Shown in pieces: positions 9,001-18,839 of a DNA stretch of 64,000 bases; the stretch's first letter is position 1; each line of letters begins with the position of its first letter. This DNA is from JAALKW01 sp963974485 (GTDB lineage Bacteria; Pseudomonadota; Gammaproteobacteria; Legionellales; Legionellaceae): NCBI GenBank assembly GCA_963974485.1, contig CAXBBS010000010.1, forward strand, positions 19,606-83,605, given 5' to 3'. Made by a program: the position numbers and the translations under genes. Under the pieces are notes generated by a model. The model saw only the letters and a list, made by a program, of their open reading frames with translations. It did no database searches and was not told the DNA's origin.

Positions 9001-10185
9001 ATGTTTGGTCTTTTAAACTTGTCGCTTTGGGGTAATATTATAGCGGCACTGATTGTTACACAAATCACGATTGCAGGTGTGACGATTTATTTACATCGCT
9101 GTCAGGCGCATCGCGCATTAACCTTGCATCCTATTGTGAGTCACTTTTTTCGTTTTTGGTTATGGCTTACCACCGGTATGGTGACATCTGAATGGGTCGC
9201 TATTCATCGCAAACATCATGCGGCTACAGAGAAAGAAGGGGATCCACATAGTCCTGTTGTTATGGGCATTAAGAAAGTACTGTGGGAAGGCGTTGATTTG
9301 TATCGCGCTGCATCAAAAGATAAGGCTCTTGTAGAAAAATACTCGCATGGGGCGCCTGATGATTGGCTCGAGCGAAATATTTACAAGCGATTTTGCGGAA
9401 CAGGCATTGTTATTTTATTGTTTATCGATGCCTTACTGTTTGGTATTCCTGGCATCAGCATTTGGGCACTTCAAATGCTTTGGATTCCACTTTGGGCTGC
9501 CGGTGTGATTAACGGTATCGGTCATTTCTGGGGATATCGTAATTTTGAGACCGAAGATGCATCCACCAATATTATTCCTTGGGCTTTTTGGATAGGTGGC
9601 GAAGAGCTGCATAATAATCATCATACATTTGCCTCATCAGCCAAGTTTTCTGTAAATTGGTGGGAGTTTGATATCGGTTGGTTCTATATCCGCTGTTTAT
9701 CGTTGCTGGGCTTGGCGAAAGTGAAAAAACTACCGCCGCGTTTAGCACGTGATAAGCAAAAAATTCAGGTTGATTTAGACACGGTACGAGCGGTTGTGGG
9801 TAATCGATTTCAAGTGATGGCACACTATTATAAACGTGTTGTTCGTCCGAGTTTAAAACATGAAAAACGTCAACGCATGATGAATAAAGATGATAAAGCA
9901 TTGCTTCAACGTGCGGGTATGTTGCTACGACGACGTGAAGGCTTGCTTTCGCCGCGATCAACGTCTCGGTTAGAGGCGTTACTGGAGCGTTACGAACGGC
10001 TCCGAATGGTGTATGCTTATCGACAGTCGTTGCAGGATATTTGGTTAAGAACCGCCACCTCTCAAAAAGAATTAATCGAAGCTTTACAAGCGTGGTGTCG
10101 GCAGGCGGAAGAATCAGGCGTAGACGTTTTACGTCAATTTTCCGAGCAAATTAAAAGTTACGTACCACGAACTGCCATGGCGTAG
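9001..10185 (+). CDS. Acyl-CoA/fatty acid desaturase
   Basis: A 394-residue integral-membrane di-iron desaturase of the stearoyl-CoA delta-9 type. The three His boxes are intact: HRCQAH (H-x4-H), HRKHH (H-x2-HH) and HNNHH, with the transmembrane segments placed between them. I start at ATG 9001 because AGGAG (8989-8993) is well spaced; an in-frame TTG at 8995 is less likely. About 110 basic, helical residues follow the catalytic core, longer than minimal bacterial desaturases and of unknown role. The enzyme would set membrane unsaturation. The gene sits near the PlsC-type acyltransferase on the opposite strand. Confidence 0.9.
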   Translation: MFGLLNLSLWGNIIAALIVTQITIAGVTIYLHRCQAHRALTLHPIVSHFFRFWLWLTTGMVTSEWVAIHRKHHAATEKEGDPHSPVVMGIKKVLWEGVDLYRAASKDKALVEKYSHGAPDDWLERNIYKRFCGTGIVILLFIDALLFGIPGISIWALQMLWIPLWAAGVINGIGHFWGYRNFETEDASTNIIPWAFWIGGEELHNNHHTFASSAKFSVNWWEFDIGWFYIRCLSLLGLAKVKKLPPRLARDKQKIQVDLDTVRAVVGNRFQVMAHYYKRVVRPSLKHEKRQRMMNKDDKALLQRAGMLLRRREGLLSPRSTSRLEALLERYERLRMVYAYRQSLQDIWLRTATSQKELIEALQAWCRQAEESGVDVLRQFSEQIKSYVPRTAMA

Positions 10186-10234
10186 TTGACGTGATTAAAT
10201 TTGAGCTTTTATTTTTGAACAAGGAAATTTATTT

Positions 10235-10924
10235 ATGACAAATTGGAGTGTCATGCTCAACGTCTTATTATTAGCAGGCGTTGTGTTCGCTATTGTTCGT
10301 ATGATTCAAATGAAGCGGCGAGCCGCGGCACCTAGGCCTCGACGCTTCGAACCCGCATTAACGCCAAGTGCTTCCCCTGAGTTTTCAGATGACATCATTG
10401 CGGTTCGAAAAATCAAGTCTGAACCTGAGGTTCAAGCAGATCTCATTTTAGAATTAACCGAAGCAGCAGCATCTGAAATTAAACCTATAGCTGGATCTCC
10501 TACGTTATTGATGGTTTTTCTTTTGGCAAAAGAAAAACGTAAACTTATGGGGTACGAGCTTCTTCAAACGATTCTTGCGACAGGTTTGCGTTTTGGCGAG
10601 GGGCAATTATTTCATCGGCATCAGTTTGCTAATGGGCAAGGACCTGTTATTTGCAGTCTTGCCACGGCAACAGCAGATGGTACGTTTGATTTACAAAATA
10701 TGGGCGCTCTCAGTGTTCATGGCTTGTGTATGTTTATGGAAACTTCGGACAATGCAGGTATCGATTTAGAGCGTTTCTCTATTATGATGGATACGGCCAA
10801 ACAACTCAGCGAAGGCTTAGATACGCATTTACTGGATGATGAGCGCAACCCATGGTCAGAAACAAGCCTTGAGCGCTACCATCGTAAGTTTCAGGTGACC
10901 GAAGACGCATTGCCGTCTATTTAA
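10235..10924 (+). CDS. zipA: Cell division protein ZipA
   Basis: Anchors FtsZ filaments to the inner membrane. The 229-residue protein has the expected plan: an N-terminal membrane helix (about 8-23) with the N-terminus outside, a basic stretch (MKRRAAAPRPRR), a short variable linker, and a C-terminal FtsZ-binding domain from about residue 85 with GYELLQTILATGLRFGEGQLFHR and GLCMFMETSDNAG. The linker is much shorter than in E. coli ZipA (328 residues). The usual downstream neighbour ligA is not here; the chemosensory operon begins 101 bp later. Confidence 0.88.
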   Translation: MTNWSVMLNVLLLAGVVFAIVRMIQMKRRAAAPRPRRFEPALTPSASPEFSDDIIAVRKIKSEPEVQADLILELTEAAASEIKPIAGSPTLLMVFLLAKEKRKLMGYELLQTILATGLRFGEGQLFHRHQFANGQGPVICSLATATADGTFDLQNMGALSVHGLCMFMETSDNAGIDLERFSIMMDTAKQLSEGLDTHLLDDERNPWSETSLERYHRKFQVTEDALPSI

Positions 10925-11025
10925 CCTTCGACGCGCTTTAAACCGTACATTCACTCAAAAAAGCAGAGTATCTCATTTCGCCTATACTTAACGTATGGTG
11001 TAGTCGAATGTTTTGAGAGAATGTT

Positions 11026-11496
11026 ATGGAACCATCAAAAAGTTCAACACAATACCTCAAGTTGTATATGCATGACCAATGTATTCTGATGCCTCTACAT
11101 CAGGTTCAGCTGGTGTTGAGATTGCCTGCCTTACAGCAAGTTCCCAGTGAAGCAAAAGGATTTGAGGGAATCTTAAATTATCATGGTGCTCATGTACCGG
11201 TATATTCTTTGGGAGCTTGGTTGGGTGACGAGCTACCGGAATATACGCTGGATACACCGCTTGTTTTATGTCAATGTGATGATTCACTGATGGGATTGTT
11301 GGTTGCGGGTGTAACCGACGTGATTGATGTGCCATCCAACAAAATTCAAAAGCCAAAGTTGGCTGATTTGCCCGCGTTTGTTCACGGTGCCTATTCATCG
11401 GAACATGAAACGATGTGGGTCATTCAATTAGATAAACTTATCGATTTTAGTCAACTAAACCATGCTAATAACCCAAGTATGCGTGAAAGCTTATGA
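11026..11496 (+). CDS. CheW-like adaptor (first copy)
   Basis: A 156-residue single CheW domain that would couple the receptor to the CheA kinase. The pattern of a beta-rich first half (LKLYMHDQCILMPLHQVQLV), RLPALQQVP, the FEGILNYHGAHVPVYSL strand pair and GLLVAGVTDVIDVP is typical of CheW and of WspB-like adaptors. It is the first gene of a nine-gene operon and overlaps the next gene by ATGA. A TATACT at 10983-10988 could be the operon's -10, but no clear -35 is seen. Confidence 0.85.
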   Translation: MEPSKSSTQYLKLYMHDQCILMPLHQVQLVLRLPALQQVPSEAKGFEGILNYHGAHVPVYSLGAWLGDELPEYTLDTPLVLCQCDDSLMGLLVAGVTDVIDVPSNKIQKPKLADLPAFVHGAYSSEHETMWVIQLDKLIDFSQLNHANNPSMRESL

Positions 11497-12872
11497 TTAA
11501 AGAAGAGATCGACAAGCTACTAACATGGGCGCACATAACGTATGGCTTAGTGCTACACGATCATCAAAAAAAAAGCTTCGTGTTAGGTTTTGATCATTAT
11601 TTAACAAAACAATCGTCAGATTTTAACCAATGTTTTGCTGAGCTTCATCTAAGTGATTCGCCTATACGTCAAGATATGGTGGATTTACTCACGATTCAAG
11701 AAAGTTATTTTTTTAGAGATCAATCACTGTTTGTGTATTTAGCGCATCATATGCTGCCTACGCTTATCAAGAAAAAAAGAGAAGACAATAATAAAAAAAT
11801 TAGCCTATGGAGTGCTGGTTGTTCGCAAGGTCAGGAGCTGTACTCTTTGGCGATATTACTCGATGAGTTGATCCCGGATATTCAATCGTGGGAGGTGCAG
11901 CTGATAGGAACGGATATTAATCATAAAGCCTTAGGTCACGCAGAGCGCGCGTGTTATTCAAAATTTGCGTTACGTGCGACAGATGACTTGAGAAAAAATA
12001 AATATTTTGATGAACATCACGGTCAATTTCAATTGAAGCCGTCGATTAAGAAGATGGCAACGTTTTGTTATGGCAACGTTATTGAGCCGCCTGTTTCACC
12101 CGAATCTTTCGATTTTATTTTGTGTCGCAATGTATTTATTTATTTAGATCAAGCCATCATCGAGCAAGCACTTGCAGGCTTTGAGTCGAAATTAAATCCA
12201 ACAGGTATTTTATTGCTAGGGCCATCGGATTTTGTACATTATCGAAAGCATAATTTTTTTCTTCATCTTGAACAGGGCGTAACTTACTATGATCAAATCA
12301 ATCCGCATCCATCAACATGCATTATCAAACAAAAACCTCAAGAACAATCTTATTTAGCTCGGCAAAAGCAGCGTATTGACGATATTCAATCGGTTCAAAA
12401 ATCACTTAAAACCAAACAATTTGAACAAGCTTTAGATCAAATAAATGGGTTAATGACAAGCTTTAATGCGTCATCTTTGCTATACAGATATAAAGGGGAA
12501 GCTTTAATTGCGCTTGGGGAGTTATCAACCGCTCAAAATGCTTTAGAGTTGGCCATCAAAAAAGATGCAATGGATGCAACGGCCTATGTGTTGTTGGCGT
12601 TAGTGTTCATGGCTGATGATGCGAATAAAGCCGAGGCTGCGTTAATCAAAGCGATTTATTTAAAGCAAACGTTTGTAGAAGCGCATTATCATCTTGCCAT
12701 GCTGTACTTGAGTCAAGGTTTGGTCCAGCAAGGATTGAAGCACTTAAACCAAGCAAAAACATCGGCAGAGCAGCAGAATAAAGATACACCGGTGATTGGC
12801 TATGATGGCAATATCGGTGATTTTCTTGATGTGATTGACGGTGAGTTGAAACATTATTTGGGGTGTTTATGA
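11493..12872 (+). CDS. CheR-type methyltransferase with C-terminal TPR domain (WspC-like)
   Basis: A 459-residue protein. Residues 1-270 form a CheR methyltransferase that would use SAM to methylate receptor glutamates: QESYFFRD, the SAM loop WSAGCSQGQELYSLAI, GTDIN, and CRNVFIYLD are all near-consensus. Residues about 290-450 hold tetratricopeptide-like helical repeats (ALDQINGLM, LYRYKGEALIALGELSTAQNALELAI, AHYHLAMLYLSQGLVQQGLKHL). The CheR-TPR fusion is the WspC architecture rather than the plain flagellar CheR. Both ends overlap neighbouring genes by a few bases, indicating translational coupling. Confidence 0.92.
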   Translation: MIKEEIDKLLTWAHITYGLVLHDHQKKSFVLGFDHYLTKQSSDFNQCFAELHLSDSPIRQDMVDLLTIQESYFFRDQSLFVYLAHHMLPTLIKKKREDNNKKISLWSAGCSQGQELYSLAILLDELIPDIQSWEVQLIGTDINHKALGHAERACYSKFALRATDDLRKNKYFDEHHGQFQLKPSIKKMATFCYGNVIEPPVSPESFDFILCRNVFIYLDQAIIEQALAGFESKLNPTGILLLGPSDFVHYRKHNFFLHLEQGVTYYDQINPHPSTCIIKQKPQEQSYLARQKQRIDDIQSVQKSLKTKQFEQALDQINGLMTSFNASSLLYRYKGEALIALGELSTAQNALELAIKKDAMDATAYVLLALVFMADDANKAEAALIKAIYLKQTFVEAHYHLAMLYLSQGLVQQGLKHLNQAKTSAEQQNKDTPVIGYDGNIGDFLDVIDGELKHYLGCL

Positions 12873-13426
12873 TGGCTTATCACGGTTTAGAGGGGGAGGC
12901 GTTTCAAAAAGTTTTAAAAGCGCGTGCGTCCGAACTAGCAAAAAACTTAACGAATCATGATAGTCAAAAGCAGACGACATCTTTCTTAGTGTTTTGCCTA
13001 GGTGACGAAGAAAAATATGCCATTGCCTACGATAAGATAGAACGCGTTTGTACGCTTACATCGCTCACCCGTTTACCGGGTATCGCCTCATTTTTTAGTG
13101 GTGTGACTTACCATAATGCACGTGTTTGGCCGGTGATTGATATGGAGAAATTTCTTCATATTTCATTCAAGAATCATTTTAGCGCTCAGAAGATTCAGGA
13201 GCCTGATCATCTTATTTTATTGCAGGACGGCGCGCATGGTTATGCGTTGTCGGTTAAGTCTGTCATTGGACATATGCAATTGGATGTATCTGAAATTGCG
13301 ACGAGACCAGGAAAAAAAGAAGAAACGAACGCTTATATTTTAGGTGTTTGTCTGTCGGATATTACCGTTATTGATGATCAAGCGATGTTAGAGCATATGA
13401 ACCATTTATCTTTCAGCGAAACCTAA
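12869..13426 (+). CDS. CheW-like adaptor (second copy, WspD-like)
   Basis: A 185-residue CheW-domain protein with a 45-residue N-terminal extension before the domain (FLVFCLGDEEKYAIAYDKIERV, LTRLPGIASFFSGVTYHNARVWPVIDMEKFL). Two CheW proteins flanking a CheR-TPR gene is the Wsp arrangement. The ATG at 12869 overlaps the cheR stop; an adjacent ATG at 12872 is equally possible. The receptor gene begins 12 bp downstream. Its final beta strands are recognisable (ILGVCLSDITVIDDQAML). Confidence 0.85.
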   Translation: MMAYHGLEGEAFQKVLKARASELAKNLTNHDSQKQTTSFLVFCLGDEEKYAIAYDKIERVCTLTSLTRLPGIASFFSGVTYHNARVWPVIDMEKFLHISFKNHFSAQKIQEPDHLILLQDGAHGYALSVKSVIGHMQLDVSEIATRPGKKEETNAYILGVCLSDITVIDDQAMLEHMNHLSFSET

Positions 13427-13438
13427 TGAGGTATTAAG

Positions 13439-14788
13439 ATGAACACGAATCATCAAGAAAAAAATAAGATCATGCATTTTTTATCGAATATATTTACAAG
13501 TAAGCAAGTTAAGCAAGATTATTTCAATATAAAAAGCAAGCTCGATGCGATTAATCACTCACAGGCGGTGATTGAGTTTGCTCTGGATGGCACTATTTTG
13601 GATGCCAATAATAACTTTCTTGATTTGATGGGGTATCGCTTAGATGAGATTAAAGGCCATCATCATGGCATGTTTGTAGAGCCTGTGTATAAAACCAGTG
13701 CCGAGTACACGCTCTTTTGGGATAAATTAAACCGTGGTGAATCTGAGGCAGGTGAGTATAAATGCCTTAGTAAAGATGGAAATATGGTATGGATTCAGGG
13801 CTCATATAATCCCATTTTAGATTTAAGCGGTAAGCCATGTAAAGTTATTAAATTTGCAGTGGATGTCACGGGAAAGAAGAAAGCGGAGGAGGGCTTACAA
13901 GAACGCAGGAAGGGGCTCTATGAAATTACAGCCAATATTATTACAGTGAGTGACGATATTTCGGTATCCATGGAGCAACTCAATCAATCAGCAACATCAC
14001 AAGCAAGCAGTGCGATGGAGCAGGCAACTGCCGTGACGGAAATTGGTAGTATTGTTGAAGAAATCACGCAAACCTCCCAAAAAACCTTAGACAAGGCAAC
14101 GCAATTAGGGGACTCAGCAAAAAACAACTCAACCGAAGGGGAGCGCGGAAAAGAAGTGATCAATAAAGTACTTGGGGCGATGAATCAATTACAGAAAAAA
14201 ATGCTTCAAATTTCAGAAACGATTTTAGGGTTAAGTGATAAAACACAAAAAGTCGGTGAAATTACCGAAGCTGTTTCGGACATTGCGATGCAATCTAAAA
14301 TGTTGGCGTTGAATGCGTCGATTGAGGCGGCCAAAGCTGGTGAATCAGGCAAAGGCTTTGCTGTGGTTGCGGATGAGGTGAAAGATTTAGCTAATCGCTC
14401 ACAGAAGGCAACGGAAAAAGTGCAGGCGATATTACAAGATGTGATGAAAACAGCAGAGCATGCGGTCATGGTTGCGGAAGATGGCACAAAAAGCGTGGAT
14501 GATAATTTGACTCAGGCAGAAGAAGCCGGTGATATTATTAATACATTAGCCGATGTTATTGAAGAAGCGTCGGTTGCGACTCAACAAATTGTGGCTGCTG
14601 TACGAGAAGAATCGGTTGGCATTGAGCAGGTACTTACAAGTATTCGTGAAATTGATAAAGTCACGACAGAATTTAGTAACGCCACCGAAGAAACAAAGCA
14701 AGCCATTGTACGCTTAAACACCGTTGCTGCTGTTTTAAAAGAAAGTGCAAAGAAATATCAAGCCAATGACGAAGCGGATGAGGTTTAA
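13439..14788 (+). CDS. Cytoplasmic PAS-domain chemoreceptor (MCP)
   Basis: A 449-residue receptor with no transmembrane segment. Residues about 33-145 are a PAS domain (FALDGTILDANNNFLDLMGY, then YKCLSKDGNMVWIQGSYNPI); residues about 170-445 are the MCP coiled-coil signalling domain with the conserved hairpin tip (SKMLALNASIEAAKAGESGK, FAVVADEVKDLANRS). Wsp systems normally use a membrane-bound WspA; a soluble PAS-MCP is closer in plan to BdlA-type dispersion sensors, so the input is probably intracellular (redox, a flavin/heme ligand or a metabolite: inference). It sits 12 bp after the second cheW and 4 bp before cheA. Confidence 0.92.
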   Translation: MNTNHQEKNKIMHFLSNIFTSKQVKQDYFNIKSKLDAINHSQAVIEFALDGTILDANNNFLDLMGYRLDEIKGHHHGMFVEPVYKTSAEYTLFWDKLNRGESEAGEYKCLSKDGNMVWIQGSYNPILDLSGKPCKVIKFAVDVTGKKKAEEGLQERRKGLYEITANIITVSDDISVSMEQLNQSATSQASSAMEQATAVTEIGSIVEEITQTSQKTLDKATQLGDSAKNNSTEGERGKEVINKVLGAMNQLQKKMLQISETILGLSDKTQKVGEITEAVSDIAMQSKMLALNASIEAAKAGESGKGFAVVADEVKDLANRSQKATEKVQAILQDVMKTAEHAVMVAEDGTKSVDDNLTQAEEAGDIINTLADVIEEASVATQQIVAAVREESVGIEQVLTSIREIDKVTTEFSNATEETKQAIVRLNTVAAVLKESAKKYQANDEADEV

Positions 14789-14792
14789 TACG

Positions 14793-16820
14793 ATGCCTAT
14801 GGATCCTAAGCTTTACCAGATGTTACTCGAAACCTTTAAAGGTGAGCTTCTTGAGCAGCATCAAATCATGGTGGATACATTAATAAGCTTAGAGGGATTG
14901 CAAGAAAAGAAAAAAATAGACGGTGAGTTAGAAACACTTTTTCGTATTTCACATAATTTAAAAGGATCAGCTAAAAGTGTCGCGATGGATGAACTTGCAA
15001 GCATCGCTCATCAACTGGAAGATATTTTTAATGCCTGGCGTGACGATATTAAAAAACCCGAAAAATCAGCGATCGATACATGTTTAAAACTTGCTGATGA
15101 GATGATCCAAATGTTTGAGTCGACTCAAAAATCAAGAGCAAATTCGGAGCAAGATGAGATGATTAAAGTGCCCACACGTCGTGTGGCACGTGTTAATGCC
15201 AAGATTGATGAGCTCATTATTTTTCAATTGCTTTTATCCAATTGGGTTAAAAAAACACAGAGCGTATTATCGCATGTGAGTCAACTCAACGTGGAAGGAT
15301 GTGACGCCTTATCGTTAGTAAAAAAACAAGCGCAAGAGGTGTTACAGGATTCAGATAATTTTGCAGGAGCGTTTGCTCGAGATTTGTTTGTCCTGCAACA
15401 AGAAGGGCGCATGATGCAGCTTGTGGCCATTGAGCATCTTTTATTACCTTTGAAACGCACTGTTCGAGAAATAGCTGAGCATGAGGGCAAAGAGGTTGAA
15501 CTTGTTATTCAAGGTGAAGGTGTGGAAGTAGATAAATCTATTTTAGAGGTTTTAAAAGCACCGTTGCAGCATTTAATTCGAAACGCTGTTGCTCATGGTG
15601 TCGAAGACGTGGCTGTAAGAAAAAAACATAACAAACCATTACCTGCAAAATTGTTGATTCACGTGAGTAGCAGTGCTGGAGAAATGAAACTCACCTTGTC
15701 GGATGATGGGCAAGGCATTGATGTTGCGAAACTTAAGCGACGCGCCTTAGAAAAACAACTGTACACAAAAGAAAAACTCGAAAATATGAGTGAGGCAGAA
15801 GCATTAACGCTCGTTTTTCATGCGGGGTTATCCACCGCCGATCAGGTGTCGGAGTTATCCGGGAGAGGTGTGGGTCTTGATGCGGTATGGAATGATATTC
15901 AACGCGTACGAGGTACAATTGAAATTGATAGTACATGGGGTGAAGGTTGTCGTTTTACGTTAACGCTTCCACTCGCGCTTGCCAGTGCACGAGGCTTGTT
16001 TGTTCGCTCACAGTCTTCGATTTTTATGTTACCCACGGTATCCATTCATGCTTTGCACGAGGTGCGGCATGAAGCATTAAAACGCATTGATAACCAATGG
16101 ACGGTTGTTATTAATAAGACCCCTATTGCCGTGTGCAGTTTGTCCGAGCTGTTAGGGCTTGGCGTGCAGCAGTTGGATCGTACTAAACGGTATGAGGGTA
16201 TCTTGTTGGGGCATCATCAAACACGCATCATGATCCTCGTGGATGAAGTGATTGAAGAGCATGATGTTGTGGTTAAGCCCCTTCCTTTTCCATTGAATCA
16301 ATTAAACTATTTGAGTGGTGTCACATTGATTGAGCGGGGTGAATTGGTTTTTGTTTTAAATACTGATTTTTTGGTTGAAAAGTCATCGTCAGCATTAGGT
16401 TCAGCACGTATGTTTCAGGAGAATTCAGAGGTTTTACCCAAGGCTTCTGCTGCAGCAGTAACACATGTATTGATTGTGGATGATGCGTTAACCACGCGAA
16501 CGCTTGCCGTGAATGCATTACGTGCAGCAGGGTATGAAACCATGACAGCAGAGGACGGCGCAAAGGCTTGGGAATTATTACAAGACCACCCCGTTGACTG
16601 TGTGGTGACGGATATCGAAATGCCTCGTATGGATGGTTTTGAGTTAACGCAGGTGATTAAAACCGATGAGAAATTGAAGCACCTGCCGGTTATTATTGTT
16701 TCTTCACGAGAGTCCACAGAAGACAAGCAACGAGGCTTAGAGGTCGGGGCAAGCGCATATTTAGTTAAAAAAGAATTTGATACCCGAACGTTAATCAATC
16801 TGGTGGCGGATTTATTATGA
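14793..16820 (+). CDS. Hybrid histidine kinase CheA with C-terminal receiver (WspE-like)
   Basis: A 675-residue kinase. Order: Hpt domain with phospho-His54 in HNLKGSAKSV; no clear P2 domain; dimerisation helices; HATPase with N-box HLIRNAVAHGVE, DDGQGID and GRGVGLDAVW; a CheW-like regulatory domain (from about 395); and a receiver domain from about 555 with LIVDDALTTR, phospho-acceptor Asp in VVTDIEMPRMDG, and a C-terminal Lys in LVKKEF. The CheA-REC fusion is typical of WspE and other alternative-function chemosensory kinases. I chose the ATG at 14793 because GAGGT lies 8 bp upstream; the longer frame from 14745 would overlap the receptor gene by 44 bp. Confidence 0.93.
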   Translation: MPMDPKLYQMLLETFKGELLEQHQIMVDTLISLEGLQEKKKIDGELETLFRISHNLKGSAKSVAMDELASIAHQLEDIFNAWRDDIKKPEKSAIDTCLKLADEMIQMFESTQKSRANSEQDEMIKVPTRRVARVNAKIDELIIFQLLLSNWVKKTQSVLSHVSQLNVEGCDALSLVKKQAQEVLQDSDNFAGAFARDLFVLQQEGRMMQLVAIEHLLLPLKRTVREIAEHEGKEVELVIQGEGVEVDKSILEVLKAPLQHLIRNAVAHGVEDVAVRKKHNKPLPAKLLIHVSSSAGEMKLTLSDDGQGIDVAKLKRRALEKQLYTKEKLENMSEAEALTLVFHAGLSTADQVSELSGRGVGLDAVWNDIQRVRGTIEIDSTWGEGCRFTLTLPLALASARGLFVRSQSSIFMLPTVSIHALHEVRHEALKRIDNQWTVVINKTPIAVCSLSELLGLGVQQLDRTKRYEGILLGHHQTRIMILVDEVIEEHDVVVKPLPFPLNQLNYLSGVTLIERGELVFVLNTDFLVEKSSSALGSARMFQENSEVLPKASAAAVTHVLIVDDALTTRTLAVNALRAAGYETMTAEDGAKAWELLQDHPVDCVVTDIEMPRMDGFELTQVIKTDEKLKHLPVIIVSSRESTEDKQRGLEVGASAYLVKKEFDTRTLINLVADLL

Positions 16821-17866
16821 AAAAAATTAGCGTCTTGATTGTTGATGATTCTAAAACCATGACGGCATTGTTACGTGTAATCTTTGATGATACCGCGGAT
16901 ATTTCAGTGATAGGCTGTGCCGAAGATGGTGAGCAGGCTGTGATGATGACGCAACAACTCAAACCGAATGTGGTTATTATGGATATCATGATGCCAAAAA
17001 TGAATGGTTTCGAAGCCACCCAGAAAATTATGGAAACATGCCCAACGCCAGTCATTATTCTTAGTTCATTGGTGTCGTCAGAGCAAATGCAAAGCACGTA
17101 TAAAGCACTTTTAATGGGTGCTTTGGCAGCCTTGCCAAAATTTACCGGTGTCATGACCGATGATTTTGATATGAAACAGCAGGCGTTTTTAGAACAAATA
17201 CGCATGTTATCTGACGTGCGTCTTGTTCCGCGACATAAGCGAGAAAATAAAACCAGTCTTGTGAAAAAAGCACTCGTGCAGCCGGTTAAAATATTAGGCT
17301 TAGGTGTGTCGACCGGGGGGCCGGAAGCTTTGACAACCATTGTGTCATCATTAGATAGAACGTTTCCTGCGCCAATTGTCGCCGTACTTCATATTTCAAA
17401 TGGATTTTTAGAAGGGCTTGTTCAGTGGCTTCAAAAAAGAACGACGTTGACATTAAAAATAGCAAGCCATCAAGAAGCACTTCTTCCGGGAACGCTTTAT
17501 TTTGCGCCGGATAATTACCATCTGATGGTGCAGCAAGGTGTGCAACCACGTGCTATTTTAAAAGATGAACCGCCGATGGGGTATTTTAAGCCGGCCATTG
17601 CTGCGCTTTTCTCTTCGTTGGCTGTGGCGTATCCTGGTGAATGCATGGCTGGACTTTTAACCGGTATGGGATCGGATGGTGTTGATGGCTTAGCGGCGAT
17701 GAAAGAGGTGGGTTGTTACACCTTTGTTCAATCAGAAGCTACATGTGTGGTTGCAGGGATGACCCATGCAGCAAAAAAAATGGGCGTGGTGGATGACGAG
17801 GTGGATCTTGATCAAATCGCCGTGTTTTTAAAAATGCTTGTTCAACAAAAAAAGGACGAATCATGA
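16817..17866 (+). CDS. Chemoreceptor methylesterase CheB (WspF-like)
   Basis: A 349-residue response regulator with an output esterase. Residues 1-120 are a receiver (LIVDDSKTMTALLR, phospho-Asp in VVIMDIMMPKMNG). Residues about 155-345 are the methylesterase with catalytic Ser in GVSTGGPEAL, His in LHISNGFLEGL, and Asp in LLTGMGSDGVDGL. It would reverse CheR methylation and adapt the receptor. It overlaps cheA and the next receiver gene by ATGA at both ends. The region following the catalytic Asp (SEATCVVAGMTHAA) diverges somewhat from the usual DEASSVVFGMP pattern, but the triad is intact. Confidence 0.93.
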   Translation: MKKISVLIVDDSKTMTALLRVIFDDTADISVIGCAEDGEQAVMMTQQLKPNVVIMDIMMPKMNGFEATQKIMETCPTPVIILSSLVSSEQMQSTYKALLMGALAALPKFTGVMTDDFDMKQQAFLEQIRMLSDVRLVPRHKRENKTSLVKKALVQPVKILGLGVSTGGPEALTTIVSSLDRTFPAPIVAVLHISNGFLEGLVQWLQKRTTLTLKIASHQEALLPGTLYFAPDNYHLMVQQGVQPRAILKDEPPMGYFKPAIAALFSSLAVAYPGECMAGLLTGMGSDGVDGLAAMKEVGCYTFVQSEATCVVAGMTHAAKKMGVVDDEVDLDQIAVFLKMLVQQKKDES

Positions 17867-18222
17867 CGAAGAAAATACTCGTGGTGGATGATAGTGCGAC
17901 GGCACGCATGTTGCTTAATATATGCCTTCAAGGCCATGATGGCTATACCCTGCTCCAAGCTGGTTCTTGGGAAGAGGGCTTGAAATTAGCTAAACAAGAG
18001 GCGTTTGTTTTAATTATTCTTGATTATAACATGCCTGACAAAGTCGGGCCTGAACTTGCGGCACTCATGCGGGAAGAAGGGGTTATTGCACCGTTTGCAC
18101 TGATGAGCGCGAACACGCAAGATCATGTGATGGAAGAGATTGAAGCCTTGGGTTTTATCGATGTAGTTGAGAAGCCTGTAACCGCTGAGGCCGTTCAATC
18201 TTTATTGGATAAAATCTCATGA
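17863..18222 (+). CDS. Stand-alone receiver domain (CheY-like)
   Basis: A 119-residue single receiver: ILVVDDSATARMLL at the N-terminus with the acidic pair, phospho-Asp in LIILDYNMPDKVG, a Ser in the switch position (FALMSAN) and the conserved Lys in VVEKPV. It could be the output of the CheA kinase or a phosphate sink competing with the CheA-fused receiver and CheB. It overlaps cheB and the CheC-like gene by ATGA. It has no DNA-binding or enzymatic output domain. Confidence 0.92.
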   Translation: MTKKILVVDDSATARMLLNICLQGHDGYTLLQAGSWEEGLKLAKQEAFVLIILDYNMPDKVGPELAALMREEGVIAPFALMSANTQDHVMEEIEALGFIDVVEKPVTAEAVQSLLDKIS

Positions 18223-18839
18223 ACTTAACAAAAGAACAAACCGACGTGCTGCTGGAAGTGTGTAACATTGGTATGAGCAAAGCTGCAAAGCAGTTGTCTG
18301 TTTTATTGAATGGCCCTGTTTTTCTCAATAATCCTACGATAGAGAGCTTAGGCAAGCAAGAGTTTATTGAATATCAGTTAGCTCAAGATAATTCACTTAT
18401 GAGCATGGTGCACCAAAAATTGGATCGTGATTTTGATGGGCATGCCGTGCTCGTGTTTAAGCGTGATTATACCGCACGTCTATTGGAGGCCGTTGTGGGT
18501 GAAATACCCAATCTAAATGCAGAAGAAATACGTTCATGTGAACAAGAGGCCATGCTAGAAATTGGCAACATTGTGATTTCTTCATGCGTGACAGCCATGG
18601 CTAATATGCTTTCGAAAAAAGTAGGGTTGACCGTACCTAATTATTACGAAGGCACCCTGAAGGCTATTTTAAGTAAAGACAATCCGTTGCTGACGGACCA
18701 TTTAAGTAGTGTATTCCTGCTTTCTACGGTGATGTCGACTGAGAAAGGTAATTTTTCAGGACGTTTGATGATGTTTGTGTCTTTGGACTCAATCAACGCT
18801 ATTTTAAAGGCGGTGAATAAAATGCTAGGAATTAAGTGA
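18219..18839 (+). CDS. CheC-like CheY-P phosphatase
   Basis: A 206-residue protein of the CheC/CheX/FliY fold. Two phosphatase signatures of the form [D/S/E]-x3-E-x2-N are visible: DVLLEVCN at residues 9-16, followed by a Pro near 39, and EAMLEIGN near 109-116, followed by TVPNYYEG. Two such sites in one chain are characteristic of CheC. It would dephosphorylate the adjacent CheY-like receiver. Wsp operons as I know them lack CheC, so its presence here is a departure from that model. It overlaps both neighbours, ending in GTGA with the cyclase gene. Confidence 0.85.
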   Translation: MNLTKEQTDVLLEVCNIGMSKAAKQLSVLLNGPVFLNNPTIESLGKQEFIEYQLAQDNSLMSMVHQKLDRDFDGHAVLVFKRDYTARLLEAVVGEIPNLNAEEIRSCEQEAMLEIGNIVISSCVTAMANMLSKKVGLTVPNYYEGTLKAILSKDNPLLTDHLSSVFLLSTVMSTEKGNFSGRLMMFVSLDSINAILKAVNKMLGIK